Assembly: GCA_041915365.1 (NCBI GenBank)
Contig: JAYSBP010000003.1
Coordinates: 1-64,000, forward strand
Length of the DNA: 64,000 nt
Origin: UBA6016 sp041915365
GTDB lineage: Bacteria; Campylobacterota; Campylobacteria; Campylobacterales; UBA6016
Reading direction: 5' to 3'
Below the pieces are notes generated by a model that ran no database searches, was not told where the DNA came from, and saw only the letters and a program-made list of their open reading frames with translations. A program made the translations under genes and the position numbers. Shown here one piece after another: positions 25,628 through 33,613 of the stretch (position 1 is the stretch's first letter; every line of letters starts with the position of its first letter).

Positions 25628-26812
25628 TTACCATTGGTTATGCACAGATTTCACACTAAATAAATAAAAGAATATAAAAAACCAAAAAAAGAAATGAACA
25701 TAATTCGGTTCAAGATTATAGTTCACTATAAAAATGATAAATGAAAGCTTTATGTAAAGAAATTCAAAATTTCTCAAAAATGCTTTATTTATTTTAATAT
25801 AAATATCTAACATTAAAACGACTAAACTTCCTAAAACAACAATACCATAATCTGAATAAAGCTCTAAAAATAAATTATGCACTGTAGCGTCACTCAATAT
25901 TGCCACATTATTAAATGTATTCACCTGAAAAAAATGCTGAATAATTTGTGCATTCGTTTTAATTCCAGAACCAAGCAACCAATGCCAATCTTCTAGAGAT
26001 GCTTGTTGTGTAGCAATAATATACAACCACCGATTAAAATCTGAAACATTATTATAGTTTTCTCCAAAAGGATTTAATTTCATAAAATAATAATTGATAA
26101 GGTTGGGATTCACATCATAAATGATCATAATTAAAAAAACAATTATCATGAATAAAATAATAATTTTTTTAAACGACAATTTTGATCTATAGATAATTCC
26201 ATAACTCAAAAGAATTGCTAGCAATGCACCACGTGAACCCAAAATAAAAATAGTAAACAGAAAAAAGAATTGAAAGAATATTCTCAAAAAACGTTCTTTG
26301 ACAAAATGAATCAAAGGAAATATAATACTGAGTTGCATAGCAAAAAATGTTGGAAAATCTGAATAGGAAAAGATTTGCAATCCTCCATACCACTGAGATG
26401 AAATAGTAAAATAAGACATAAAAATATGTGGTAACGTCATATAAACGATCAATCTAGCTATCAAATCATAAGTAATTCGATAATATAATAGAAAATAAAA
26501 AATCGAATAAGAAGTGAAAAATATAAATAAGAAATAATAAAAATAAATACTAAATATGCTTTTGTTTAGTACAGAAATAAATATGAGTATGAAAAGAAAA
26601 AGTAATGTAGATGCATAGTATAAAACAAAATTTTGTTTTTTCAATATTACTAATACAAAAAAGCTAATAAAACACCCACCCACAATAAAATGTGGTACTC
26701 GTAATTTAAACCCGAAATCAATAGAAATCAAATATTGAAAAGTTAAAAAAAGAGTAAATAACGCAAAGCCAAAAAGAATTAAGTTACGATTTGATTGGAA
26801 TGCAGCTTTCAT
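25628..26812 (-). CDS. Wzy-like O-antigen polymerase
   Basis: Polytopic membrane protein of 394 residues with about 10-12 hydrophobic helices and almost no soluble core. A periplasmic loop holds the polymerase/ligase-type segment GSGIKTNAQ followed by VHNLFLELYSDYGIVVLG, in which the histidine is a usual landmark. Together with Wzx, Wzz and a WbaP-type transferase it completes a Wzy-dependent system. The DNA is extremely AT-rich (11 G+C among the 60 bases 26461-26520), unlike the flanking core genes. Wzy proteins are poorly conserved, so the call rests on topology, motif and context. Confidence 0.8.
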   Translation of the reverse strand: MKAAFQSNRNLILFGFALFTLFLTFQYLISIDFGFKLRVPHFIVGGCFISFFVLVILKKQNFVLYYASTLLFLFILIFISVLNKSIFSIYFYYFLFIFFTSYSIFYFLLYYRITYDLIARLIVYMTLPHIFMSYFTISSQWYGGLQIFSYSDFPTFFAMQLSIIFPLIHFVKERFLRIFFQFFFLFTIFILGSRGALLAILLSYGIIYRSKLSFKKIIILFMIIVFLIMIIYDVNPNLINYYFMKLNPFGENYNNVSDFNRWLYIIATQQASLEDWHWLLGSGIKTNAQIIQHFFQVNTFNNVAILSDATVHNLFLELYSDYGIVVLGSLVVLMLDIYIKINKAFLRNFEFLYIKLSFIIFIVNYNLEPNYVHFFFWFFIFFYLFSVKSVHNQW

Positions 26813-27849
26813 AAATAGTTCTTAAAATGCTTGAAAGCACAAATTTGTAAATTGTCGTGAACTATCCCCTCCGCACCAATAGGTGTAGAGATCACCGGAA
26901 TACCCGCTTCGAGCATCTCTAGCGTTTTTACTTTTATCCCCGCTCCTGATAGTAGAGGCACTATGCCGTATTTAACTTTGACAAAATATTCACTAGGATC
27001 GTCGACGAAACCGGTGACGGTTATATGGTTATTTTGGAGTTTTTGAACTTCAGGAGTTGGATTGGCTCCGACTATATAGAGTTTATAGTGGTTTTTGAGT
27101 AAAAAATCGTTGTAATGTTTCACGAAATGTAGTATTGCATCGGCATTTTCTCGTCGGTTCATGGCCCCCCAAAATAATAGAGCGTGTTCGGACGAATGGT
27201 TTTTCCGCACTGTTTTTACGGAGTAGATAAAATCGCATAAATAAGGAGTTTTTACAATGATTTTTGAGTCGGCGATATTATACAAAGCTGAGAGGAGTTC
27301 TTTGTCTTTTGTATTTTGAACAATGACTTCATTGGCTAGTGCATAAATCTCTTTTTCAAATTGAAACGTTTTGATAGTGTCAAAGGATTGAATGATAGAG
27401 GCGGCATCTCGCAGTGAAGATTGGATTAAGATATCGTGACTGCTAATAACAATCTTTTTATTTTTGATTTCACTTGGACCCAATAGTCGAAGATAGATGG
27501 CAGCGTGGGTAAATTCAAAATGGATGGTGTCATAGTTTTGACTATGTTGAAGGAGCCATTGATGGATAGTTTTGTTGTAACGTGTAGAGGGTTTGAGCGG
27601 AAACAGGTGCTTTGAGCGAAGCACATTGAATAATTTTTTTATAGGTGTGAGTTCGGACGTCAAAACGACATTTACATTGGAGAAGGGTTCAAAACCGCCA
27701 ATGAATTCGTCTTTATTGGCTGTAATGATTACATCTACCGAATCATTGTTCTCAGAGTATTCCTGTAAAAATTTATAGGCTGTTTTATGCCCTGCATATT
27801 TTGCTTTCAAACTCGGGAAATGGGCACTTACAAAAAGAATCTTAGCCAT
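26809..27849 (-). CDS. Glycosyltransferase, GT4-like
   Basis: GT-B enzyme of 346 residues starting AKILFVSAHFPSLKAKYAGHK. The C-terminal half has LYIVGANPTPEV, HITVTGFVDDPSEYF, GIVPLLSGAGIKVKTLEMLEAGIPVISTPIGAEGI, the pattern of GT4 members with a G-x-KVKTLE donor site. The frame is open for 44 codons further upstream, but ATG 27849 matches the family start and leaves an 8-base overlap with the GT9 gene rather than 140. The stop overlaps the polymerase gene start in an ATGA. Its donor sugar is unknown. Confidence 0.83.
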   Translation of the reverse strand: MAKILFVSAHFPSLKAKYAGHKTAYKFLQEYSENNDSVDVIITANKDEFIGGFEPFSNVNVVLTSELTPIKKLFNVLRSKHLFPLKPSTRYNKTIHQWLLQHSQNYDTIHFEFTHAAIYLRLLGPSEIKNKKIVISSHDILIQSSLRDAASIIQSFDTIKTFQFEKEIYALANEVIVQNTKDKELLSALYNIADSKIIVKTPYLCDFIYSVKTVRKNHSSEHALLFWGAMNRRENADAILHFVKHYNDFLLKNHYKLYIVGANPTPEVQKLQNNHITVTGFVDDPSEYFVKVKYGIVPLLSGAGIKVKTLEMLEAGIPVISTPIGAEGIVHDNLQICAFKHFKNYL

Positions 27850-28864
27850 TGATATGTTCTTTGAACGCTTGTAAAATTCTTTCTGCGGTGATGGATGAGT
27901 TATCTGCATCTTTTGCATAGTTGCAATAATCCGAAGAGGTAGAGATGATTTTGACTCCTGAACCGAATGTGCCGATTTCATCGGCTGATGTTGGGGCGAA
28001 AAAGCTTAAATTCTTTTTTCGTTGAGCAATTGCTAAATGAAGTGCCAAGCTATCACTCGTGATGATATAATCCATTGCTCTGACGATGGCTGCGAACTCT
28101 AAAATTGTATTTTTTGTACCTGCATCCTTCAGTCGTTCAGAAGAGGTATTCGAAATTATCTGCCGATGACGTTCTTGCTCCTCAACCCCTCCTAAAAGAT
28201 ATATAAAAGTTTTTTTACCGTTTATCTCACTATCCAAGAGATGATTGATGAGGATAATAGTTTGTTCGATAGGAAGTTTCTTTGACTCCCATCGTCCTCC
28301 TGAACCTGAATTGATCCCGATTAAAAAATATTTTGGATTTGAAACGATACGATGCATTTGCTCTTCAAGGATGTACGAATTGAAAAAGAGTGGAGAATCG
28401 ATTGTGATACCAAGCATTTTTGCAAATATTTCATTATGCTCTAACTGGTTTTCTTTTTTTAGTGCATCGGCTTTTTCTTTTCCGTGTATTGACAATAATC
28501 CCATATCAAACCATAATTTACTATCTTGTGAATAAACCCGTTCATTCGAGTTATTTTTTAGATATGCACCAAAAATTTGTTTTGTCTTAATATCCTGTAA
28601 GATTTGTAACACTTCTAATTCATCATCAAGGGATATTACAAAATCATAACTATTTTCCTTTATCTTACTTAACAAAAAATCTTTTGTAGCAAGTGTATTT
28701 ATATATGGATTAAATCTCAGTAAATCAAAAGCTCCATTACTTGTCAACCAATCAATTTGTAAATTTTGATATTTTTCATATAAACCTTTTAAAATATATG
28801 TAGTACGAACTACATCTCCAAGTGCTCCAAATTTTATTATTAAAATTTTATAATTTTGTACCAT
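27842..28864 (-). CDS. Glycosyltransferase, GT9 (heptosyltransferase-like)
   Basis: Inverting GT-B enzyme of 340 residues related to ADP-heptose LPS heptosyltransferases. It begins ILIIKFGALGDVVRTTYIL, the GT9 N-terminal GDxxxT motif, and has INSGSGGRWESKKLP and ITSDSLALHLAIAQRK where GT9 enzymes bind the donor. AAAGGA precedes the ATG. It sits inside the O-antigen cassette rather than with the core genes, so it may use a non-heptose donor or add heptose to the O-unit. Overlaps the upstream GT2 gene by 17 bases. Confidence 0.83.
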   Translation of the reverse strand: MVQNYKILIIKFGALGDVVRTTYILKGLYEKYQNLQIDWLTSNGAFDLLRFNPYINTLATKDFLLSKIKENSYDFVISLDDELEVLQILQDIKTKQIFGAYLKNNSNERVYSQDSKLWFDMGLLSIHGKEKADALKKENQLEHNEIFAKMLGITIDSPLFFNSYILEEQMHRIVSNPKYFLIGINSGSGGRWESKKLPIEQTIILINHLLDSEINGKKTFIYLLGGVEEQERHRQIISNTSSERLKDAGTKNTILEFAAIVRAMDYIITSDSLALHLAIAQRKKNLSFFAPTSADEIGTFGSGVKIISTSSDYCNYAKDADNSSITAERILQAFKEHING

Positions 28865-29738
28865 TAATAAATCCTTTTTCAGATATCAATACTTGTTTAA
28901 ATGTTAATCTTCCTAATATAAACTTTAATATAAACTTTAATTGAAAGAATATGTAAGAATAGAATTTAAATAATGGAAAATACTTTTTATTAAAATAAAC
29001 TAAATTTCTACTCATATAAAATAGACTAAACTCACTCAAATTTCCACCAGTTGAACTACTAACTTTATGCCATAGTTTTGTTATTGGAGAATACATTAAT
29101 TTAATATTTTTCTGTTTAGCTCGATAACAAAAATCAGCATCATCAGAATATACAAAATATTTTTCATCCATTAAACCTATTTTTTCAAATACATCAGATT
29201 TTATTAACATACAACAAGTTGGTGCATAATCTACTAATTGTTGTGAATCATATTTTCCATTGTCTATTTCATTTTCCCCATAATGCCTTGTATTCCAACC
29301 TCTTTGTGGCAAAAAAAAACCACCGGCACACCATAATTTTGTAGGTTCATCAAAATAATACATTTTCGGAATTACCATAGAAACTTGATTATCTATTAGT
29401 GAAAGGAATAACTTTTCCAATAAATTATTTTCAAACTCAACATCATTATTTAACAATAATACATACTCGCACCCAGCATTAAGAGATAACTCAATTCCCT
29501 GATTATTTCCTTTTGCAACCCCTAAGTTTGCATTATTATAGATAAATTCTGAAGGTATATTATAATATTCGGCTAATCTTTTTGCTTCATTCAAAGCTAT
29601 TTCATTTGGTGAATTATCTATTACATATAGTATGTAGTTTTTATAAGTTTGTTTTGCAAGGCTTTCAAAAAAACCTTCTAAAACTTCTACTCCATTATAA
29701 AGAACAGTTACAAGACCTATTTTTGGTTCATTGTTCAC
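28848..29738 (-). CDS. Glycosyltransferase, GT2 family (WbbL-like)
   Basis: GT-A enzyme of 296 residues: GLVTVLYNGVEVLEGFFESL, VIDNSPNEIALNEAKRLA, NLGVAKGNNQGI, LLLNNDVEFENNLLEKL, then MDEKYFVYSDDADFCYRAKQ. The NxGVAxGNNxGI and NND features are those of WbbL/RfbN rhamnosyltransferases. The start is GTG in a GTGA overlap with the epimerase gene. A T9 run at 29311-29319 (minus strand) lies in the coding sequence and is a possible slippage point. AT-rich like its neighbours. Confidence 0.85.
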   Translation of the reverse strand: MNNEPKIGLVTVLYNGVEVLEGFFESLAKQTYKNYILYVIDNSPNEIALNEAKRLAEYYNIPSEFIYNNANLGVAKGNNQGIELSLNAGCEYVLLLNNDVEFENNLLEKLFLSLIDNQVSMVIPKMYYFDEPTKLWCAGGFFLPQRGWNTRHYGENEIDNGKYDSQQLVDYAPTCCMLIKSDVFEKIGLMDEKYFVYSDDADFCYRAKQKNIKLMYSPITKLWHKVSSSTGGNLSEFSLFYMSRNLVYFNKKYFPLFKFYSYIFFQLKFILKFILGRLTFKQVLISEKGFINGTKL

Positions 29739-30865
29739 TTATACAATCCTTTCTCTTTCATTTCCTCTATACTTGATTGATATTTATCTTCTACTACTTC
29801 TTGTTCATTTACCCAAGAAGTAAATCTTTTGATACCTTCTTCAAAATTCACTTTTGGTTCAAACCCAAGTTTAAATTTGATTTTAGTAAGATCAGCATAA
29901 TTATCTCGAATATCTCCAAGTCTATAATTTCCTGAAATAGTGATTTTTGAACTACTATCATATGCTTTAACCAGTGTATCTGCTACTGTATTTACATCTA
30001 TAGCTTCTCCAAGTCCTACATTAAATACTTCATAATTTGCTTCATCTTTTTCTATGCCCAAAATAGTAGCTTCCACCACATCATCTACATAAACAAAATC
30101 ACGGCTTTCTTTGCCATCTTCAAAGATATTGATATCGTTTCCATTTTTAATACGGGTAGAGAAAATAGAAAGTATCCCCGTGTAAGGATTACTCAGAGAT
30201 TGACCTGCACCATACACATTTTGGTATCTAAATGCAACTGCTGGGATACTCAGAGATTTTCCCATGACCATAAACATCTGCTCTTGGACTTGCTTTGTGA
30301 TGCCGTAGATAGAGCTTGGATGTATTTTACTTGTCTCATCCGTAGCTAGAAGTTTTGTATCAGTTCCGCACATTGGACACTTGACAGCAAAATCACCTTT
30401 TGACATATCTTCATCTTTTCGCTCATTTGGATAGACAACACCACATTTTGGACAATCATATTTCCCTTCACCATAAATTGAACGAGAAGAAGCAATAATC
30501 ATCTTTTTTACACTATGTTTTTCATTTGCTAAGATATCCAAGAATATTGAAGTACCTTTGATATTTACATCTGTATATTTTTCTATCTCATACATAGATT
30601 GACCTGTGCCTGTTTCAGCGGCTAGATGGACAACTACATCTACACCATCAAGTGCTTTTTTCCAGTCATCATAACTTAAAACTGTCCCTTTGATGAAATT
30701 TACTTTATCTTTTATGCTTTCATAAAGCAGTGAATATTCACCATGTATCTGGGGGGAAAGATTATCTAAAACTGTGACTTCATAACCTTTTTCGATCAGC
30801 TTTAAGCTGAGGTTTGAGCCTATAAATCCTGCTCCACCTGTTATTAAAATCTTCTTATAAGTCAT
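29735..30865 (-). CDS. NAD-dependent epimerase with zinc-knuckle insert, dTDP-L-rhamnose 4-epimerase-like
   Basis: Extended short-chain dehydrogenase/reductase of 376 residues. It has GGAGFIGSNL at 10-19 for NAD, SSRSIYGEGKY, and the catalytic Y187/K191 pair (YGITK). An insert between them holds two CPxC pairs (C138/C141 and C163/C166), a rubredoxin-like knuckle seen in dTDP-L-rhamnose 4-epimerases such as Burkholderia WbiB. With rmlABCD in the same operon, the predicted product is dTDP-6-deoxy-L-talose. A UDP-sugar 4-epimerase remains possible. Overlaps the upstream acyltransferase gene by 11 bases. Confidence 0.8.
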   Translation of the reverse strand: MTYKKILITGGAGFIGSNLSLKLIEKGYEVTVLDNLSPQIHGEYSLLYESIKDKVNFIKGTVLSYDDWKKALDGVDVVVHLAAETGTGQSMYEIEKYTDVNIKGTSIFLDILANEKHSVKKMIIASSRSIYGEGKYDCPKCGVVYPNERKDEDMSKGDFAVKCPMCGTDTKLLATDETSKIHPSSIYGITKQVQEQMFMVMGKSLSIPAVAFRYQNVYGAGQSLSNPYTGILSIFSTRIKNGNDINIFEDGKESRDFVYVDDVVEATILGIEKDEANYEVFNVGLGEAIDVNTVADTLVKAYDSSSKITISGNYRLGDIRDNYADLTKIKFKLGFEPKVNFEEGIKRFTSWVNEQEVVEDKYQSSIEEMKEKGLYK

Positions 30866-31511
30866 CTATAAATTCTCCTTTGTGATTTGTCTTATGCCAA
30901 GTCTTTTTTGCTTCATCATATCTTTTGACTATTTTTGCAGGTACTCCGACTATGACACAATAGTCTGGAAAATGACCTCTTACAACAGCATTTGTACCTA
31001 CTATACAATGTTTCCCAAGTATAGTTCCAGCTTGTATTTTTACTCCACTTCCAATAAAACAGTTTTCGCCTATACATGTTTTACTTACTCTTAGTGGCTG
31101 TAATGCAACAGGCAAATCTAAATTTTCATATTCATGATCAATATCTGTAATCATCACATCAAATAAAGAAATAGTATTTTTCCCAATTATCAATGTATTA
31201 GCAACAGTAATATGACATCTTTGTTCAATAGATACTCCATCTTCTATTATCAAATTTGGATTAAACTTCTGACTATCTTTTATTTCAACACACTCAAGTC
31301 TTGCATGGTCACGAATAAAAACATTATTGCCAATGCTAATATTGTGTACATTTTTTAACAAAATTGGGTTTTTTATAAGTGTTTTTTTGCCAATTTTTTT
31401 GAAAAATATTTTATATACAATTTGTGTTTTTATTTTGGCTATCTGTATTGAAAAAAAATTGTATTTTTCATACCAAGACATGGTCAAAAGACCTAATATT
31501 TTAATGTTCAT
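30855..31511 (-). CDS. Hexapeptide-repeat acyltransferase (WcaF/LbH type)
   Basis: Left-handed beta-helix acyltransferase of 218 residues. The helix repeats run from ISIGNNVFIRDHARLE through TILGKHCIVGTNAVVRG, with GENCFIGSGVKI and the catalytic-histidine area near MITDIDHEY. It ends VGVPAKIVKRYD. It probably O- or N-acylates a sugar in the O-unit; serine-type substrates are not indicated. ATG 31511 is used, with GGAAAAG upstream; ATG 31481 (MSWYEKY) is an alternative with a weaker site. Overlaps the upstream GT2 gene by 11 bases. Confidence 0.8.
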   Translation of the reverse strand: MNIKILGLLTMSWYEKYNFFSIQIAKIKTQIVYKIFFKKIGKKTLIKNPILLKNVHNISIGNNVFIRDHARLECVEIKDSQKFNPNLIIEDGVSIEQRCHITVANTLIIGKNTISLFDVMITDIDHEYENLDLPVALQPLRVSKTCIGENCFIGSGVKIQAGTILGKHCIVGTNAVVRGHFPDYCVIVGVPAKIVKRYDEAKKTWHKTNHKGEFIDDL

Positions 31512-32331
31512 TGAACTTTTCCAATATTACATCCCTAAACACATTATTGTGTTTCTCAATTTCTGATGCACTAAGATTATATTTTTGCTCAGTTAGTTTT
31601 ATGTATTTTACAATGCAATAGAAAATTTGAATCAGTATCAGGCTCCATCCTGCATAACCCGCCTTATAACCTTTTCTTACTATAAAATGAACTAAAAAAG
31701 TCCGTATGGGTCGCAATATCAGATGAAAGAATGGACCTCTGTCTTTGTGAGAGAATTTTAATTCTGTCTCCGTATAACGACTTATTGTGTTCATATAACT
31801 TTCAACGGTATTTGAAATAAAATGGTGCACAAAATATTGATCTGGTAAGTAATAAATTTTTTCAGGTTTTACCATAGACTTTCCAAAGCTATGAATTACA
31901 TTGTTACTAAAATCTATAGCACCTTTTTTAAATATTTTATTTGTTCTTGAATGAAAAGCGTCATAACAAAATTTTCCGTGGTAATAATTTTTTCTGTCAA
32001 TATTAATAATGTCATATTTATTTTTAGCAATAATTTTTGTAATTTCATCAAGTGTTTCAATATCAAGCATCTCATCAGCAAATCCCCAATAGAGCCAATC
32101 TGTATCAATTTTAGCATAGAGCCAATCAACCAACTCTTGGTTTTCTACAAAAACATACTCTTTTTCTCTTACATATACATCACATCCATAACTTTTTGCG
32201 ATTTCATGAGTTTTATCTGTAGAACCACCGTCTGCTAAGATAATATGCCCATAATCTTTAAGATTTTGAATAACTCTTTCTATCCTTTTTTCTTCATTAT
32301 AAGTAAAAATAACAAATGTAATATTACTCAT
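31501..32331 (-). CDS. Glycosyltransferase, GT2 family (WaaE/KdtX-like)
   Basis: GT-A enzyme of 276 residues with ITFVIFTYNEEKRIERVIQNL, ILADGGSTDKTHEIAKSYG and WLYWGFADEMLD, matching the small GT2 group of beta-1,4-glucosyltransferases such as WaaE. The single ADGGSTDKT motif and tryptophan-rich DWLYW region are characteristic. The C-terminal hydrophobic stretch may dock it to the membrane. Its donor is not known. Overlaps the flippase stop by 8 bases. Very AT-rich DNA. Confidence 0.82.
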   Translation of the reverse strand: MSNITFVIFTYNEEKRIERVIQNLKDYGHIILADGGSTDKTHEIAKSYGCDVYVREKEYVFVENQELVDWLYAKIDTDWLYWGFADEMLDIETLDEITKIIAKNKYDIINIDRKNYYHGKFCYDAFHSRTNKIFKKGAIDFSNNVIHSFGKSMVKPEKIYYLPDQYFVHHFISNTVESYMNTISRYTETELKFSHKDRGPFFHLILRPIRTFLVHFIVRKGYKAGYAGWSLILIQIFYCIVKYIKLTEQKYNLSASEIEKHNNVFRDVILEKFNEH

Positions 32332-33544
32332 TTAAATTTCTCCTGTGTATTTTAAAAATATAATACACCAAATAAACAGCAACACTTAATTGTGATAATA
32401 TAATCGGTATTCCTATCGTCCAGACTGATATGTTATTCGAATAATAAAAAAACAAAAATGATACTAAAAACACTACAAAACCAGACCATGTAGCCATAAT
32501 TGTTTTTTTTGTTAAACGATGTATAGTCAAATATATTGATAATCCACCAATTATAAAATTCCCACTTTCAGCAAATATACCATAACCTATAATATAAGAA
32601 TATTCAGCAAATTTACTATTTGTTAATAAAGTAGTCAACTCATTAGAAAAAATTAGCCCCACACATAAAACTAGACAAATAGTTACTAGCGCAAATACCA
32701 TATATTTTTTAATATAATTACCGTGTGATTTGTACAGATTAGGTACAAACAACTGAGCATATACTGTAGATGCTGCATTCATACCAGCTTGCCCTATATT
32801 TGAAACTGTTGCATAGAGTCCAATTACTTCTACATAGCCTAACGGTGTTAAAATCATTCTATATCCTTGTAATTGTATCCAATTCATTACTGCCCCAAAA
32901 GAGATAGGATATGAAAAATGTAATATATCATTTAGTTTGAATGTATTAGTATCACTAAATTGATATTCTTTTTTACGCATTATTAAAGTTAAAAGTGTTA
33001 ATCCTATCAAAGATCCAGCTACTGTAGTTGATAAAAGTAATACAGTTGATGTCGGGTGGAAAAATTGTATAAATATTATAAAAAAGATTATTTTTAAAAT
33101 ATTCTCTCCCAATAATGTATATACTGCATTTCTTCGATACTCTAAATTATTTAAAAAACCTCTTAATAAATTATTTAGGTATAAAAAAAATGCAAAAATT
33201 ATCATCAAAAATACTTCTAAAAAATACTCTCTGTAGATAAGGTATACAGAAGTTTCACTTAAAACCATGATAAATAATAATAATTTAATAACTTGTAGAT
33301 TTAAAGGGAGAAATGAATTTAAAGATTTATTTTCATGTTTTAATGGATATATTTTAGATTGTTGAAAATAATCTAATGGTACTAAAAAAAATGCATTCAA
33401 AGCATAAGATAACGTAGCCATTAAATAATAATAACCCAACTCTTCTAATGTTAAATAATTAGAATATACTTTTAGGAATACCAATTGTAATAATATCCCT
33501 AAAAATCTTGAAAAACTAATCTCAAAAAATAAAACTTTGTTCAT
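32324..33544 (-). CDS. Second Wzx-type flippase
   Basis: Polytopic protein of 406 residues with about 12 predicted TM helices. LGILLQLVFLKVYSNYLTLEELGYYYLMATLSYA is the usual N-terminus of PST/MATE polysaccharide exporters, and the LSTTVAGSLIGLTLLTLI and FSYPISFGAVMNWIQ stretches fit. It shares little obvious sequence with the flippase at 21.1-22.3 kb. Position inside the Wzy cassette makes this the likely partner of the polymerase. The ATG at 33544 is followed upstream by the only clear gap (69 bases) in the long operon. Confidence 0.83.
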   Translation of the reverse strand: MNKVLFFEISFSRFLGILLQLVFLKVYSNYLTLEELGYYYLMATLSYALNAFFLVPLDYFQQSKIYPLKHENKSLNSFLPLNLQVIKLLLFIMVLSETSVYLIYREYFLEVFLMIIFAFFLYLNNLLRGFLNNLEYRRNAVYTLLGENILKIIFFIIFIQFFHPTSTVLLLSTTVAGSLIGLTLLTLIMRKKEYQFSDTNTFKLNDILHFSYPISFGAVMNWIQLQGYRMILTPLGYVEVIGLYATVSNIGQAGMNAASTVYAQLFVPNLYKSHGNYIKKYMVFALVTICLVLCVGLIFSNELTTLLTNSKFAEYSYIIGYGIFAESGNFIIGGLSIYLTIHRLTKKTIMATWSGFVVFLVSFLFFYYSNNISVWTIGIPIILSQLSVAVYLVYYIFKIHRRNLNE

Positions 33545-33613
33545 ATATTGACTCGTATTTTGAGTATATTAATCAATACAATAGTACAACAATCAATCAG
33601 AAATATAACAATA

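Noticed and set aside
27850..27981. 44-codon N-terminal extension of the GT4 at 26809-27849
   Set aside because: It lies inside the GT9 gene, does not resemble GT4 N-termini, and would make a 140-base overlap.
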